Virus record (IMG/VR): IMGVR_UViG_3300008117_000229
Span: 1 to 29,914 of that record
Direction: 5' to 3' (one strand)
Length of the DNA: 29,914 nt
From: a virus
The translations under genes were made by a program, and so were the position numbers. Shown here piece by piece: positions 8,103 through 16,720 of the stretch (the first letter of the stretch is position 1; each line of letters begins with the position of its first letter). The notes under the pieces are model-generated. The model was given only the letters and a program-made list of their open reading frames with translations. It was not told the origin of the DNA and did not search any database.

Positions 8103-8459
8103 ATGGCCATTACAAATATATCGACCCAACTTGATAACACAGTAAAAGTTTTTAATAACTTTTATACCAATCCAGTTAATGTTAATGCAACAGATTATGA
8201 TGTGGTAAGATCATACTTTGTTGATGTATGTCAAAGCATTAATACTGCAGATAATTTTACAGCTATTCTTTTTAAAATAGCTGCATATACACAGGAATCA
8301 CCAATGACACTTTTAGACTATATAAAAGGTAAAGTTGGTTTAGAACTTAGTGCGACAATGGCGTACTATTTAAATAGTTTAAAGAGTAAAACTACTCTTT
8401 ATGGTGTAGCAAATCTTCCTGTACCAAATCCAAACGTTCAACGAAACATTCTTATTTAA
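8103..8459 (+). CDS. Unknown protein of the tail/head-completion cluster
   Basis: A 118-residue protein with no family I recognise. It appears mostly helical, with an Asn-rich N-terminus, a helical middle (residues 30-90) and a short Pro/Asn-rich end. It begins 1 nt after the stop of the tube-like gene and ends 2 nt before the gp4-like gene, with no independent RBS. It is thus co-translated within the late structural cluster, and a virion or assembly role is likely by position only. Confidence 0.65.
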   Translation: MAITNISTQLDNTVKVFNNFYTNPVNVNATDYDVVRSYFVDVCQSINTADNFTAILFKIAAYTQESPMTLLDYIKGKVGLELSATMAYYLNSLKSKTTLYGVANLPVPNPNVQRNILI

Positions 8460-8461
8460 AA

Positions 8462-8899
8462 ATGGCAAACTGGGCACAAGGCATATATGAAGTTAAGAAC
8501 CCAGAAAAATATATAGGTAATCGTAAACCTAAATATAGGTCTGGTTGGGAACTTACTTTTATGATGTTTTGTGACAACAACAATAGCGTATTAAAATGGG
8601 CTAGTGAGTCAATACGTATTCCATATCGTAATCCACTTACCGGAAAACAAACAATTTATATACCTGACTTTTTTATTTTATATGAAAATAAGTTTGGTCA
8701 AAAGCATGCAGAAATTGTAGAAATAAAACCTAAAAAACAAAGTTTAATTGAAAGCCGCGTAGCTAGCGCACGTGATCGTGCTACAGTGGCAGTTAATCAT
8801 GCCAAATGGGCTGCAGCAAATGCCTACTGCAAAAATCAAGGAATCACGTTTAGAGTAATAAATGAGGATAGTCTATTTTATAATGGTAAAAAGAAGTAA
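8462..8899 (+). CDS. Head completion protein, gp4-like nuclease
   Basis: A 145-residue protein matching T4 gp4 (also called gp50; about 150 residues), which is needed to finish DNA-filled heads before tail joining. A PD-(D/E)xK-type nuclease core of the TnsA kind is visible: E30 in SGWELTF, P68-D69 in YIPDFFI, and E87-I-K89 in VEIKPKK. The W45-A and IPYRNP stretches are typical of the family. It sits in a run of co-translated late genes, and its stop overlaps the late promoter of the small terminase gene. Confident for family. The exact DNA-trimming role is from T4 knowledge. Confidence 0.88.
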   Translation: MANWAQGIYEVKNPEKYIGNRKPKYRSGWELTFMMFCDNNNSVLKWASESIRIPYRNPLTGKQTIYIPDFFILYENKFGQKHAEIVEIKPKKQSLIESRVASARDRATVAVNHAKWAAANAYCKNQGITFRVINEDSLFYNGKKK

Positions 8900-8906
8900 A
8901 TAAATA
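8899..8906 (+). promoter_or_regulatory. Late promoter octamer upstream of small terminase gene
   Basis: AATAAATA followed by C, overlapping the stop of the gp4-like gene. Its last base is exactly 20 nt before the terminase ATG. The short leader lacks a clear Shine-Dalgarno. Confidence 0.65.
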
Positions 8907-8925
8907 CTATTATTATACGTAGATT

Positions 8926-9423
8926 ATGACTAAAAAATTATCAGAACTTTTTGAGCTTCCAACTGACGATCTCCCTAATATTGCGGAAGAATTAGTCATA
9001 GATGTTCCAGAAGAAGTAACAACTCAAGCTTATACTAATTTAGAAAAGATTGAAAACGCATTACCTCAGGTTCGTGGACTTGAGGCAAGCGATACTGAAA
9101 TGGATGAGTTGGCTGATCTAGCAAAGTCAAGTTATACAGATTTGATGGAACTAGGGATGCAAGTTGACAGTAGATTTGCAGCAGAAATATTCAGCACCGC
9201 AGGCACTATGTTAGGACATGCTATCACTGCTAAAACAGCTAAAGTGAATAAGAAGATTAAAATGATCGAATTACAACTTAAAAAAGCTGCGCTTGATGCA
9301 AAAGCTAATGACAAAATTAAAGAAATAGAAAACATACCCCAAGGATCAGGAACAACTTTAGTAGATAGAAATGAATTATTGAAATCTATATTGGGAAGCA
9401 AAAACGGAAATAATGATAAATAA
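8926..9423 (+). CDS. Terminase small subunit (gp16-like)
   Basis: A 165-residue, strongly helical protein, the same size as T4 gp16 (164). Residues 1-30 are acidic and likely flexible. Helices around 55-80 and 83-130 contain the RFAAEIFSTAGTMLGHAI and KVNKKIKMIELQLKK segments, which parallel the central coiled-coil of gp16 (PRHMEVFATLMGQM region). The small subunit recognises DNA and regulates the gp17 motor; no large subunit lies in this window. A Ser/Asp/Asn-rich tail follows the helices. The gene has its own late promoter. The assignment rests on size, helical pattern and place among head-completion genes, so other helical virion proteins cannot be excluded. Confidence 0.7.
   Translation: MTKKLSELFELPTDDLPNIAEELVIDVPEEVTTQAYTNLEKIENALPQVRGLEASDTEMDELADLAKSSYTDLMELGMQVDSRFAAEIFSTAGTMLGHAITAKTAKVNKKIKMIELQLKKAALDAKANDKIKEIENIPQGSGTTLVDRNELLKSILGSKNGNNDK
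9415..9422 (+). promoter_or_regulatory. Late promoter octamer upstream of the MKTF protein gene
   Basis: GATAAATA overlapping the last codons of the small terminase gene and ending exactly 20 nt before the next ATG. AGGA lies in the short leader. Confidence 0.7.
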
Positions 9424-9441
9424 TACTATAGGAATTGAACC

Positions 9442-10044
9442 ATGAAAACCTTTCGCCAATATTTAGTAGAAAGTGTGCGCACATATCGTTACACACTTAA
9501 GATAGCAGGAGATGTGGACAGTAAGTTTTTAGACTTATTGCGTATGAACCTCAAGAAGTTTGATCCTGTCAAAATTGAGGATCCTAAAACTACTCCAATC
9601 CAAAAAGATCCTTATGGATTTCCGGACATACACAACGAGCCAGTAACTATTATTAAGTGTGAATTTAAGTATCCAGCAACAGAACCTATGATTCAACAAA
9701 TGGTTCAATTAATGGGTAAAAACGTTAATCAAGTTCGTTTAATCACAACAGAATATAATGACAGTATTAACCATGAAATAGATCAGTATGCAAACGAAGC
9801 TAGTCATAGTCCATTACTACTTCATACAGAATTAGAAGATGATGGCAAAGAAGCAAGCAAAGATTATGCAAATCAATACTTAGATAAGGTTGTTCCTAAG
9901 AAACCAACATTTGACTATCAGTACAGTGCAAAAAGAACACCTGATAGTCCTAATAAAACAAAAGAGGGCATTCAAACAAAAAGTCCAATGACAAATGTAA
10001 ATCGCCCTTCTAAACCAGCAACAGGAGCTAGTTTTAACAAATGA
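9442..10044 (+). CDS. Probable internal head protein with capsid-targeting-like N-terminus
   Basis: A 200-residue protein of unknown family. The first ten residues, MKTFRQYLVE followed by S, follow the pattern of the T4 internal protein capsid-targeting sequence (MKTYQEFIAE then A). They end in L-x-E at the same position, and (L/I)xE is the recognition motif of the T4 prohead protease gp21. The middle (about 20-125) looks like a mixed alpha/beta domain (YRYTLKIAG, VTIIKCEFKY, QVRLITTEY). The C-terminal 60 residues are Pro/Ser/Lys-rich and disordered. It lies between the small terminase and a membrane/coiled-coil gene, and its stop overlaps the next start (ATGA). Packaging inside the head is inference; the peptide match is directly visible. 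Confidence 0.7.
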   Translation: MKTFRQYLVESVRTYRYTLKIAGDVDSKFLDLLRMNLKKFDPVKIEDPKTTPIQKDPYGFPDIHNEPVTIIKCEFKYPATEPMIQQMVQLMGKNVNQVRLITTEYNDSINHEIDQYANEASHSPLLLHTELEDDGKEASKDYANQYLDKVVPKKPTFDYQYSAKRTPDSPNKTKEGIQTKSPMTNVNRPSKPATGASFNK

Positions 10045-10256
10045 TAGATTTTACGACAAGTCAATTGACATGGATAGTTGTAGGCGCCTGCAGTTTAGGT
10101 GGCGGTGGCTATTTAACAATGACTTCGACAGTTGGTGATTTAGATAAAAAAATTGAAGTATCTAATGCCAAAGCAGAAGCTATGAATGAAAAACTGAGGT
10201 CATTAAAAACACAGTTAGATAGAATAGAAAATAAGATTGATTCGGGCAGAAAATGA
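10041..10256 (+). CDS. Small membrane-anchored coiled-coil protein
   Basis: A 71-residue protein with one hydrophobic segment at about residues 8-27 (QLTWIVVGACSLGGGGYL) and a charged heptad-like coiled coil from about 32 to 66. This bitopic layout is seen in spanin/holin-accessory and in small virion proteins, and the sequence alone does not decide. It overlaps both neighbours by 4 bases (ATGA), linking it in translation to the MKTF protein upstream and the 1405-residue virion protein downstream. A role with those proteins in the virion or during ejection is as likely as lysis. Confidence 0.65.
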   Translation: MIDFTTSQLTWIVVGACSLGGGGYLTMTSTVGDLDKKIEVSNAKAEAMNEKLRSLKTQLDRIENKIDSGRK

Positions 10257-13200
10257 AATCTAAAGATATTATAAAAGAAGCCAGTGTGATGGATGAACCA
10301 GGTGAGAAAAAAATACATAGAAATCCACTGGACCAACCACTATTTCCACCCCCAAAACAAAGACCTCCTACAGAAGGAGATAAATTCTTGGCAAGTATGT
10401 TACCTGGCGTAGGCACAGCAATGGATGTTAAAGACATTGCGGGCGGTGATTATTCTGCTATACCATATATGGCTTTGGGACTATTGCCAGGCGGTGGCTT
10501 ATTGAAAAAGGGTGCTAAAACCCTTGGAAAGAAACTTTTTGGTAAAGCTGATGATGTTGCTGCTATTACTAAACGTGATGCACCTGAACTAACTACACCG
10601 CAAAGAAGTTATAAAGAACTTGATCGTCCTGCAGTTCAAAGAAAAGCAGATGCAGACGCAGCAGCGGCTAAGGCAGCAAAAGATGCAGAAAAAGCAGCAA
10701 AAGATGCAGAAAAAGTTGGTCCTGAAAAAACAAGATTAAAGACTGATGATGACTTACCAATAGTAGGTAAAACACCAACAGCTCCTAGACAGTTAACTCC
10801 GCAAGAAAAAGCACAAGAACTATTAAAAGGTAGGGGTTTTAAACAAGAGCCTGGAAGCGTAAGTGGTTTTAGACCTAAAAGTAAAAGCACTAAAACAGAG
10901 CAACCGCCAAAATCAGATTTACCTCCAACAACAAGTGGCCCTAAATTTGATCCAAACAAAGAATATTCTACAGGTTTAACAGTTCAAAAACCTTTCTCAG
11001 GTCAACCTAGTAAAACAAGTCCTGCTCCTAAAGCACCTGATAAAGCTCCAATTGCGAATGATCCATATGCTCAAAGAAAAGTTGTTGCTGCAGACTTAGC
11101 TGGTCACGCTGCACTAATATATTATTTGATGAATATGAAAAATAAACGGGCAGAAGATGGTGCAGTTGGTACTAATGACGGTGCAGTTCAGGTTTCCTTA
11201 GATCCCTCAGTTGGTACAGGAGAAAAATCAGGTAGTGATTCTAGTGCAGCAAAAGGTGAAAAAACTAAAGATGAAAAATCTGCAGACAATCAGAGTCCAA
11301 ATGTTATAACTACACCGAAACCAGGTGAGACACCAACTGGTAATGAAAAAAATTCAAACAATCAACAAAATGTTAAACCATCTAGTGGAGAGCCGGAAGG
11401 AAAAAGTGATGGCAACGTTAGTAATGACGGAAAAAACAAAGGTAAAGAAACTGGACAAAATGACAAGAGTGAAAAGGGTACATCAGATTCAAGTTCATCC
11501 ATAAAAGGTGATGTACCGACTACAGGTGGAGATGGTGGCACATCAGATACACCTAGTAAAGATAAGAAAACAACCACCTCAGAACCACCTAAGCCTCCTA
11601 TTCAAAAAGATACAGGTAGTAGAGAAAAGGATAATGTTGATTTTCAAAATGATAAAAAGATGCAAAAACGTGAAAGACCTGATACAAATGAATCAGTCTT
11701 AAATAGATTAGTAAGTCTTTCTAATATAGGTACAGAAAAAATAACGGAGTCAAATACTATGAGTTTAGACATGAAATCAATGCTTCAATTACTAGATGAG
11801 GCATCAAAAATGGCCGATATAAAAGGCAAAAAGCATACTGGTAAGTATGGCAAAGAATACGATACTGATGAAGAAGGCGATGAAAAGTCTAAAAAGACTG
11901 AACCTGCTGAAAAGAAAGGACGCGGTCGTCCTAAGAAAGACTCTAATGTAGAAGCTGGTAAATATAAAGGTGCAGACGATGCAGCTAAACATATCATTGG
12001 TGGTAAAGCACCTAAGGGCAAATCAAATCTTCCAAGTAAAAAGCACACACTTAAAGATTGGTTTGAATCTAGTGAAGAAATGATCGCAGAAAGAGCAAAA
12101 AACAAATATGCTATTGGAATGGCTGCTGCTAAAAAGCAAGCAGGCTATGGTTCAAAACCAGCAACTGATCTTCCAAAGAGTGTGATTAAGAAGGGTCATG
12201 AAATTGCTAAGAAGATAAAAGAAGGGGGAACACAAATACCTAATCCTAATTTACCGCAGAAAAGTAAACTACCAGAGCCACCAGGCAATGTGGCGCCTCC
12301 TAGTTCAACAACTCAACGAAAGGCAGACCCAAATATGGCACCGGGTAGTAATGTTCAACCAGCCCCACAGCCTAAAAAACAAGATCATTTTGATCGTAGT
12401 AGCGATGAAGTGACAGAAACACTAAAAGGTGGTCAAAAGAATTTAGATAAGAATCATAACGGTAAGTTAGATTCACAGGACTTTAAAATGTTAAGATCAG
12501 GTAAAAAGAAAGTCAAAGAAGGTGTTAATTTCGCAGAAATGATGCGTGAAACACAAATGACTATTGAAGAAATGTTAGAAGGACTACAGCAAGAAATTGC
12601 TGAGTTTAAAGCTACAGGCAGTATGGGAGAGAAGTTACGTGATGCATTGGATATACATCGTCATAGTAACAAAGACAAATTAATGGGTGAAATGTCTATG
12701 ATGAGTCAGCCTGTTGTAGAACAACCAGTTGAAGAAAGCCCGTTTACTTATGCAGCTAAACAAGCTAAAGCATCAGGACAAGATAGCTTTAAATTAGGTG
12801 GAGAAACCTTCCCAGTTAAAGAATCTGAAGAAGTAGAAGAAAGTTTTCCTGCGTATGCCAAAGGAAATCAAAAATTTGGTAAAGATGGTATGGCCAAATT
12901 AAGAAACGCAGCACAGGACGGTGCCAGTGAAAGAAAAATGGATCAGATCAGAGACAAGCATAACAAATATAAAATGAAGGAAGATGGTCCTGGCTCAGCA
13001 CAACTATACGGTGACAGTGATAGGGACTTTAATCCAGTTAGATCACTTAAACAATTTGCAAACAAAGGCATTGATGCATGGAATGATTATGAGCAAGGGA
13101 AGAAAGAACGCTGGGATGCTGCTCTTGGTGGAAATGCCGGTTATATTCCAGGAACACTACCTAGATTTGATGTAGATAAAGATAAACCTGAAGGGGCGAA

Positions 13201-14470
13201 AGGCAAAATTCAAGAATTGCCTAAAACAGATTTTAAGATGAAGCCTGAACCTTTACCTGACATTACTGATCGTGAAAAGCCATACAGGGATGAAAGAACA
13301 GGTAAAATGGTTTATCCACCAAAAGGATTGAGTATTAGTGAACCATATGGAAAAGAAGCTATGAAAAAGAAACCCGTAAAAGAAAGTTTAGAATTTAATC
13401 TTTGGGACAGTCAACTTGAGAAAATGTTAAATGAAAGTCTAACTGTAACAACAACAAAAGGTGACCATGGTCAAGATGATAGCGTTAGTATCACTGCTAG
13501 TGGCGCGGACGCAGCAGACATAATGGCATTGGTACGCAATGCAGGGTTAGGTGGAATGGGAGGTGCTGAGGTTGCGCATGAACCTGAAGCTGAACCAGAT
13601 CAACAGCTTTCAGCATATGGCGCACCTATTTCAGTTGATGTGGTGTCAAAAGATGATATGAGTTCAGGTGACGACATGTTATCACTTATTCAAAAACTAA
13701 CAGGTTTAGAAACTGACATGTCACCAGAGGACAATGAAGAGGTATACACAGTTGATTCAGGTGAAGAAGATTCACACGATTATGAAAATGAAGAAGGTGA
13801 AGAAGATGAAAGCGAGAAGGAAGAGCAGGGAGAAGAAGGCTCTGATGAAGAAGATAGTGAAGATGAGGAAGAAAAAGTAGATGAAGCATATGGCCAAGCA
13901 GACGAAGGCAATGCATTTACCGGTAAATTAGCTCAAACACAACAAGGTGGTGAATTTGAGCTTGACGGTAAAAAGTATAAAGACACAAGTAGTTTAGAAG
14001 AAGGTGAAGGTATGTGTCAAGAATGTGGTATGTACGAAGGTGAATGCGGGCATGTGCGTGAAGGCGTTGTTCACACAGGCACAATTAAACCCACAGGTGA
14101 TGGTGGTGAAGAATATGTACCAGAACCAGGATATCGTGTAAGAGCAACTTATGATCAAGGATCTACTGAAAAGCCAAAAATGGGTTTTGTAAAATCAGAG
14201 CCTGAAATGAAGATACCTCAAGCAACTTCTCCACAGAAGCCACAGGATAATACAAATGAAAACTTAGAAAGTGCCCGCCCAATAGAAGAAGAACTAGCTA
14301 ACAGTGCTGATGACACTACAATGCAGGATATAAAGTACTTGATTAAGACACTTGCTGGTGGATTAAATGGAGAAAAGCGTGATCAAACAACCTTACCTTA
14401 TACTGCAGTAAAAGTCACTGAGAGTAAACAAATGATTAATGAATGGAAGAAATTAAGTGGTATAAAATAA
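10253..14470 (+). CDS. Giant low-complexity virion protein with multiple prohead-protease-like sites
   Basis: A 1405-residue, Lys/Glu/Ser/Pro-rich, largely disordered protein. Visible parts in order: an N-terminus MKSKDIIKE|A that fits the gp21 (I/L)xE cleavage rule; a Gly-rich hydrophobic stretch (43-98) and a second hydrophobic helix (277-293); a second MKSMLQLLDE|A peptide (507-516) at the start of a basic segment with an AT-hook, GRGRPKK (556-562); an EF-hand/dockerin-like loop D732-x-N-x-N-G...D740...D743; LNE|S (1059-1061); a strongly acidic tract (about 1155-1220); LEE|G (1248-1250); and a Cys/His cluster C1255-x2-C1258-x6-C1265-x-H1267. The start overlaps the upstream stop and a strong terminator follows. 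I infer a head-internal or ejected protein that is proteolytically processed. No enzyme domain was recognised. Confidence 0.75.
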   Translation: MKSKDIIKEASVMDEPGEKKIHRNPLDQPLFPPPKQRPPTEGDKFLASMLPGVGTAMDVKDIAGGDYSAIPYMALGLLPGGGLLKKGAKTLGKKLFGKADDVAAITKRDAPELTTPQRSYKELDRPAVQRKADADAAAAKAAKDAEKAAKDAEKVGPEKTRLKTDDDLPIVGKTPTAPRQLTPQEKAQELLKGRGFKQEPGSVSGFRPKSKSTKTEQPPKSDLPPTTSGPKFDPNKEYSTGLTVQKPFSGQPSKTSPAPKAPDKAPIANDPYAQRKVVAADLAGHAALIYYLMNMKNKRAEDGAVGTNDGAVQVSLDPSVGTGEKSGSDSSAAKGEKTKDEKSADNQSPNVITTPKPGETPTGNEKNSNNQQNVKPSSGEPEGKSDGNVSNDGKNKGKETGQNDKSEKGTSDSSSSIKGDVPTTGGDGGTSDTPSKDKKTTTSEPPKPPIQKDTGSREKDNVDFQNDKKMQKRERPDTNESVLNRLVSLSNIGTEKITESNTMSLDMKSMLQLLDEASKMADIKGKKHTGKYGKEYDTDEEGDEKSKKTEPAEKKGRGRPKKDSNVEAGKYKGADDAAKHIIGGKAPKGKSNLPSKKHTLKDWFESSEEMIAERAKNKYAIGMAAAKKQAGYGSKPATDLPKSVIKKGHEIAKKIKEGGTQIPNPNLPQKSKLPEPPGNVAPPSSTTQRKADPNMAPGSNVQPAPQPKKQDHFDRSSDEVTETLKGGQKNLDKNHNGKLDSQDFKMLRSGKKKVKEGVNFAEMMRETQMTIEEMLEGLQQEIAEFKATGSMGEKLRDALDIHRHSNKDKLMGEMSMMSQPVVEQPVEESPFTYAAKQAKASGQDSFKLGGETFPVKESEEVEESFPAYAKGNQKFGKDGMAKLRNAAQDGASERKMDQIRDKHNKYKMKEDGPGSAQLYGDSDRDFNPVRSLKQFANKGIDAWNDYEQGKKERWDAALGGNAGYIPGTLPRFDVDKDKPEGAKGKIQELPKTDFKMKPEPLPDITDREKPYRDERTGKMVYPPKGLSISEPYGKEAMKKKPVKESLEFNLWDSQLEKMLNESLTVTTTKGDHGQDDSVSITASGADAADIMALVRNAGLGGMGGAEVAHEPEAEPDQQLSAYGAPISVDVVSKDDMSSGDDMLSLIQKLTGLETDMSPEDNEEVYTVDSGEEDSHDYENEEGEEDESEKEEQGEEGSDEEDSEDEEEKVDEAYGQADEGNAFTGKLAQTQQGGEFELDGKKYKDTSSLEEGEGMCQECGMYEGECGHVREGVVHTGTIKPTGDGGEEYVPEPGYRVRATYDQGSTEKPKMGFVKSEPEMKIPQATSPQKPQDNTNENLESARPIEEELANSADDTTMQDIKYLIKTLAGGLNGEKRDQTTLPYTAVKVTESKQMINEWKKLSGIK

Positions 14471-14486
14471 TAAAACCACATTTTAG

Positions 14487-14515
14487 AATAGCTCGGATAT
14501 CCGAGCTATTTTTTT
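14487..14515 (+). terminator. Strong intrinsic terminator after the giant virion gene
   Basis: A perfect 24-bp palindrome (14487-14510; core GCTCGGATATCCGAGC) runs directly into a total of seven T residues (14509-14515), 17 nt after the stop codon. This is a textbook Rho-independent terminator. It separates the head-side cluster from the fibre/lysis cluster, whose own late promoter follows within 30 nt. Confidence 0.9.
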
Positions 14516-14538
14516 GGGCAGAAGCTTTGTAAAATTAC

Positions 14539-14546
14539 GATAAATA
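14539..14546 (+). promoter_or_regulatory. Late promoter octamer upstream of fibre gene
   Basis: GATAAATA followed by C, 24 nt before the fibre ATG and just downstream of the intrinsic terminator. It restarts transcription for the fibre/endolysin cluster. Confidence 0.7.
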
Positions 14547-14569
14547 CTAATATAAGGTAGAATTCCAAA

Positions 14570-16711
14570 ATGGCTCAAGAAACTATAGACTTTGGTGCAT
14601 ATCCGAACGATCCGGATTCCGACGCAATTAGAACGGCATTTCAAAAAGTTCAAAATAACTTTACCGAACTTTATGCGATACAATACTTAACAGGTGTTTC
14701 CCAAGTTATTCCAGGAGCCGGCTTACAGGTAGATAATACAACAGGAAATGTTACGATTACTAACAGAATTCCTAATATAACTATTCAAACCCAACCAGGA
14801 CTATCAATTGGTGTCACAGTTATACCAAATGCGAACGCTAATTCTGCAACAATTACTTCAGGATCTACTCCCTTTGTTTTAGGTTTTGCAAACAACGTTT
14901 CAATAGCTAATTTAACAGCAACAAGTAATTTACAAGGTAGACTTAATACAAATTCTAATGCACAACCAAATATTACAAGCGTAGGAAATTTAGTAAGCCT
15001 ATCTGTTGTAGGGAACGTAAATGCCAATAACTACAACGGAAATAGTGTGGCAGTGTCATCCATACAGGCAACTAACATCTCAAGTCCTGGAGCAACTACA
15101 CAACTTTTGTTAAACAACACAGGTAATATAGGAGCAAGTGCTAACTTAACATTTAGTGGTACGCTACTTAATTTAACAGGAAGTGCAAACATCAGTGGTC
15201 AACTTAGCATTGTAGGAAACACAACCTCAAATAATTATTTTGGAAATAGATTAATAAATGGCAATAGTAATATTACGATAAATGCAAACTCAACTATAGT
15301 TTTAACAAGCGCAAGCAATGCTACATTGACAGTTTCATCTACTGGAGCAAACGTAACAGGGATCGCAAACATTTCAGGTAATGCAACTGCAGCTAATTTC
15401 AGAACCGGCGGTCTAGTATCAGCAACAGGCAATGTCACTGGCAATAATTTCATTGGTAATTCATTAATAAATGGTAACAGTGAAATAGAAGTTAACTTGA
15501 ATAGCAATGTTGTAATAATTGCTAACAGTGTATCTACTGTAAACATTACTTCCGCTGGAGCTAACATTACAGGTTATGCAAATATATCAGGTAATGCTAA
15601 TTTAGGAAATTTAGGCACACAAATAATTACTGCAACAGGTAATATAACTGCACTAAATTTTTTAACAGGTGGTAACATTAGTGCAACAGGAAATTTAATA
15701 TCCAACAATATTAATGTTAGTAACGTAATCAGCGCAACAGGAAATATTTTTACAGCAAATGCAAATATTACAGGCTTTATTACTGCTACAGGAAATATAA
15801 CAGGTTCAAACTTATTAACTGGTGGGATTATAAGCGCAGGTGGCAATATTACCGGAGCTAATATATTTGGAACTAATATATCTGCTACTGGTATTATAAA
15901 TTCCTCATCAAACATTACTGCAATAGGAAATGTACACGGAAATTATTTTATAGGAAACGGAAGTCAACTTACAGGAGTAATCGGCTCAACACTTACAGGC
16001 ACAGCACCGTCAGCCAATGTAAGTTATTTTGCAAATATTACTACGTCTAACAATGCCAATACAGTTAATTATCTTCCTTTCGTTAATACAACAAGCGGCA
16101 ATGCTAATTTTATTGCAGATGCAAATTTAAATTATAATCCAAATTCAAAAGTGTTTACCGCTGGGGCTTTAAGTATTGTAGCAAATATAGCGGCAGGAAA
16201 TATTATTTTAACTGGCGGAGCTAACACTGCTAATTCTACAATTTCAGTAAGGAATATTACAACTGGGGCAAACACAACTACAGGAAAAATCACAGGAAAT
16301 TGGTCATTAACAGCTGGTTCGTTATTTGTCGCTACCTATGCTGACTTGGCAGAGTTCTACGCCGCGGATGAAAAAATAGAACCCGGTACAGTAGTTATGT
16401 TTGGTGGTGAGTATGAAATTAAAGTTTGCAACGAACAAAATTCAACTAAAGTAGCAGGAGTAGTTTCAACAGAGCCTGCTTATGTAATGAATGGAATGTT
16501 AAAAGGAGATTTTCCAACAATGGTAGCTTTACAAGGACGTGTGCCTGTCAAAGTTACAGGTAAAATTGAAAAAGGTGACATGTTAGTAAGTGCAGGAAAC
16601 GGCTGTGCAATGTCTGATTCTTTCCCAGCAGTTGGTTCAGTTTTAGGAAAAAGTTTAGAAAATTTTGATGGTGAATATGGAATTATCGAAGTTGCAGTAG
16701 GAAGATTATAA
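14570..16711 (+). CDS. Repeat-rich tail fibre-like protein
   Basis: A 713-residue Asn/Thr/Gly/Ala-rich protein. The N-terminus (about 1-50, with AIRTAFQKVQNNFTELY) resembles virion-attachment ends of marine phage fibre proteins. The centre is built from short beta repeats of the form ISATGNITGxNFxxGG. Two longer matching blocks contain LINGNS and GANxTGxANISGNA (around 15235-15590). GNYFIGNGSQLTGV (near 15950) is a common junction before fibre tips. The last 130 residues form a compact domain beginning ATYADLAEFY and including EPGTVVMFGG and VAGVVSTEPAY, a known fibre C-terminal module that may act in trimer maturation. Likely role: host or surface binding. The GH19 endolysin follows by 9 nt. 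Confidence 0.85.
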   Translation: MAQETIDFGAYPNDPDSDAIRTAFQKVQNNFTELYAIQYLTGVSQVIPGAGLQVDNTTGNVTITNRIPNITIQTQPGLSIGVTVIPNANANSATITSGSTPFVLGFANNVSIANLTATSNLQGRLNTNSNAQPNITSVGNLVSLSVVGNVNANNYNGNSVAVSSIQATNISSPGATTQLLLNNTGNIGASANLTFSGTLLNLTGSANISGQLSIVGNTTSNNYFGNRLINGNSNITINANSTIVLTSASNATLTVSSTGANVTGIANISGNATAANFRTGGLVSATGNVTGNNFIGNSLINGNSEIEVNLNSNVVIIANSVSTVNITSAGANITGYANISGNANLGNLGTQIITATGNITALNFLTGGNISATGNLISNNINVSNVISATGNIFTANANITGFITATGNITGSNLLTGGIISAGGNITGANIFGTNISATGIINSSSNITAIGNVHGNYFIGNGSQLTGVIGSTLTGTAPSANVSYFANITTSNNANTVNYLPFVNTTSGNANFIADANLNYNPNSKVFTAGALSIVANIAAGNIILTGGANTANSTISVRNITTGANTTTGKITGNWSLTAGSLFVATYADLAEFYAADEKIEPGTVVMFGGEYEIKVCNEQNSTKVAGVVSTEPAYVMNGMLKGDFPTMVALQGRVPVKVTGKIEKGDMLVSAGNGCAMSDSFPAVGSVLGKSLENFDGEYGIIEVAVGRL

Positions 16712-16720
16712 GGAGCTATA

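Noticed and set aside
10636-11577. Minus-strand open frames within the giant virion gene
   Set aside because: Ala/Ser/Pro/Leu-rich shadows of the Lys/Glu/Ala codons on the other strand; no start signals.
15235-15915. Long open frames on the minus strand (110 and 113 codons) across the fibre repeats
   Set aside because: They mirror the Asn/Thr/Gly repeat composition of the plus-strand gene, have hydrophobic low-complexity translations, and lack any RBS or domain.
15400-15960. CRISPR-like periodic repeats
   Set aside because: Repeat units vary in length and sequence, stay in frame, and encode beta repeats of a fibre protein; there are no constant repeats with unique spacers and no cas genes.
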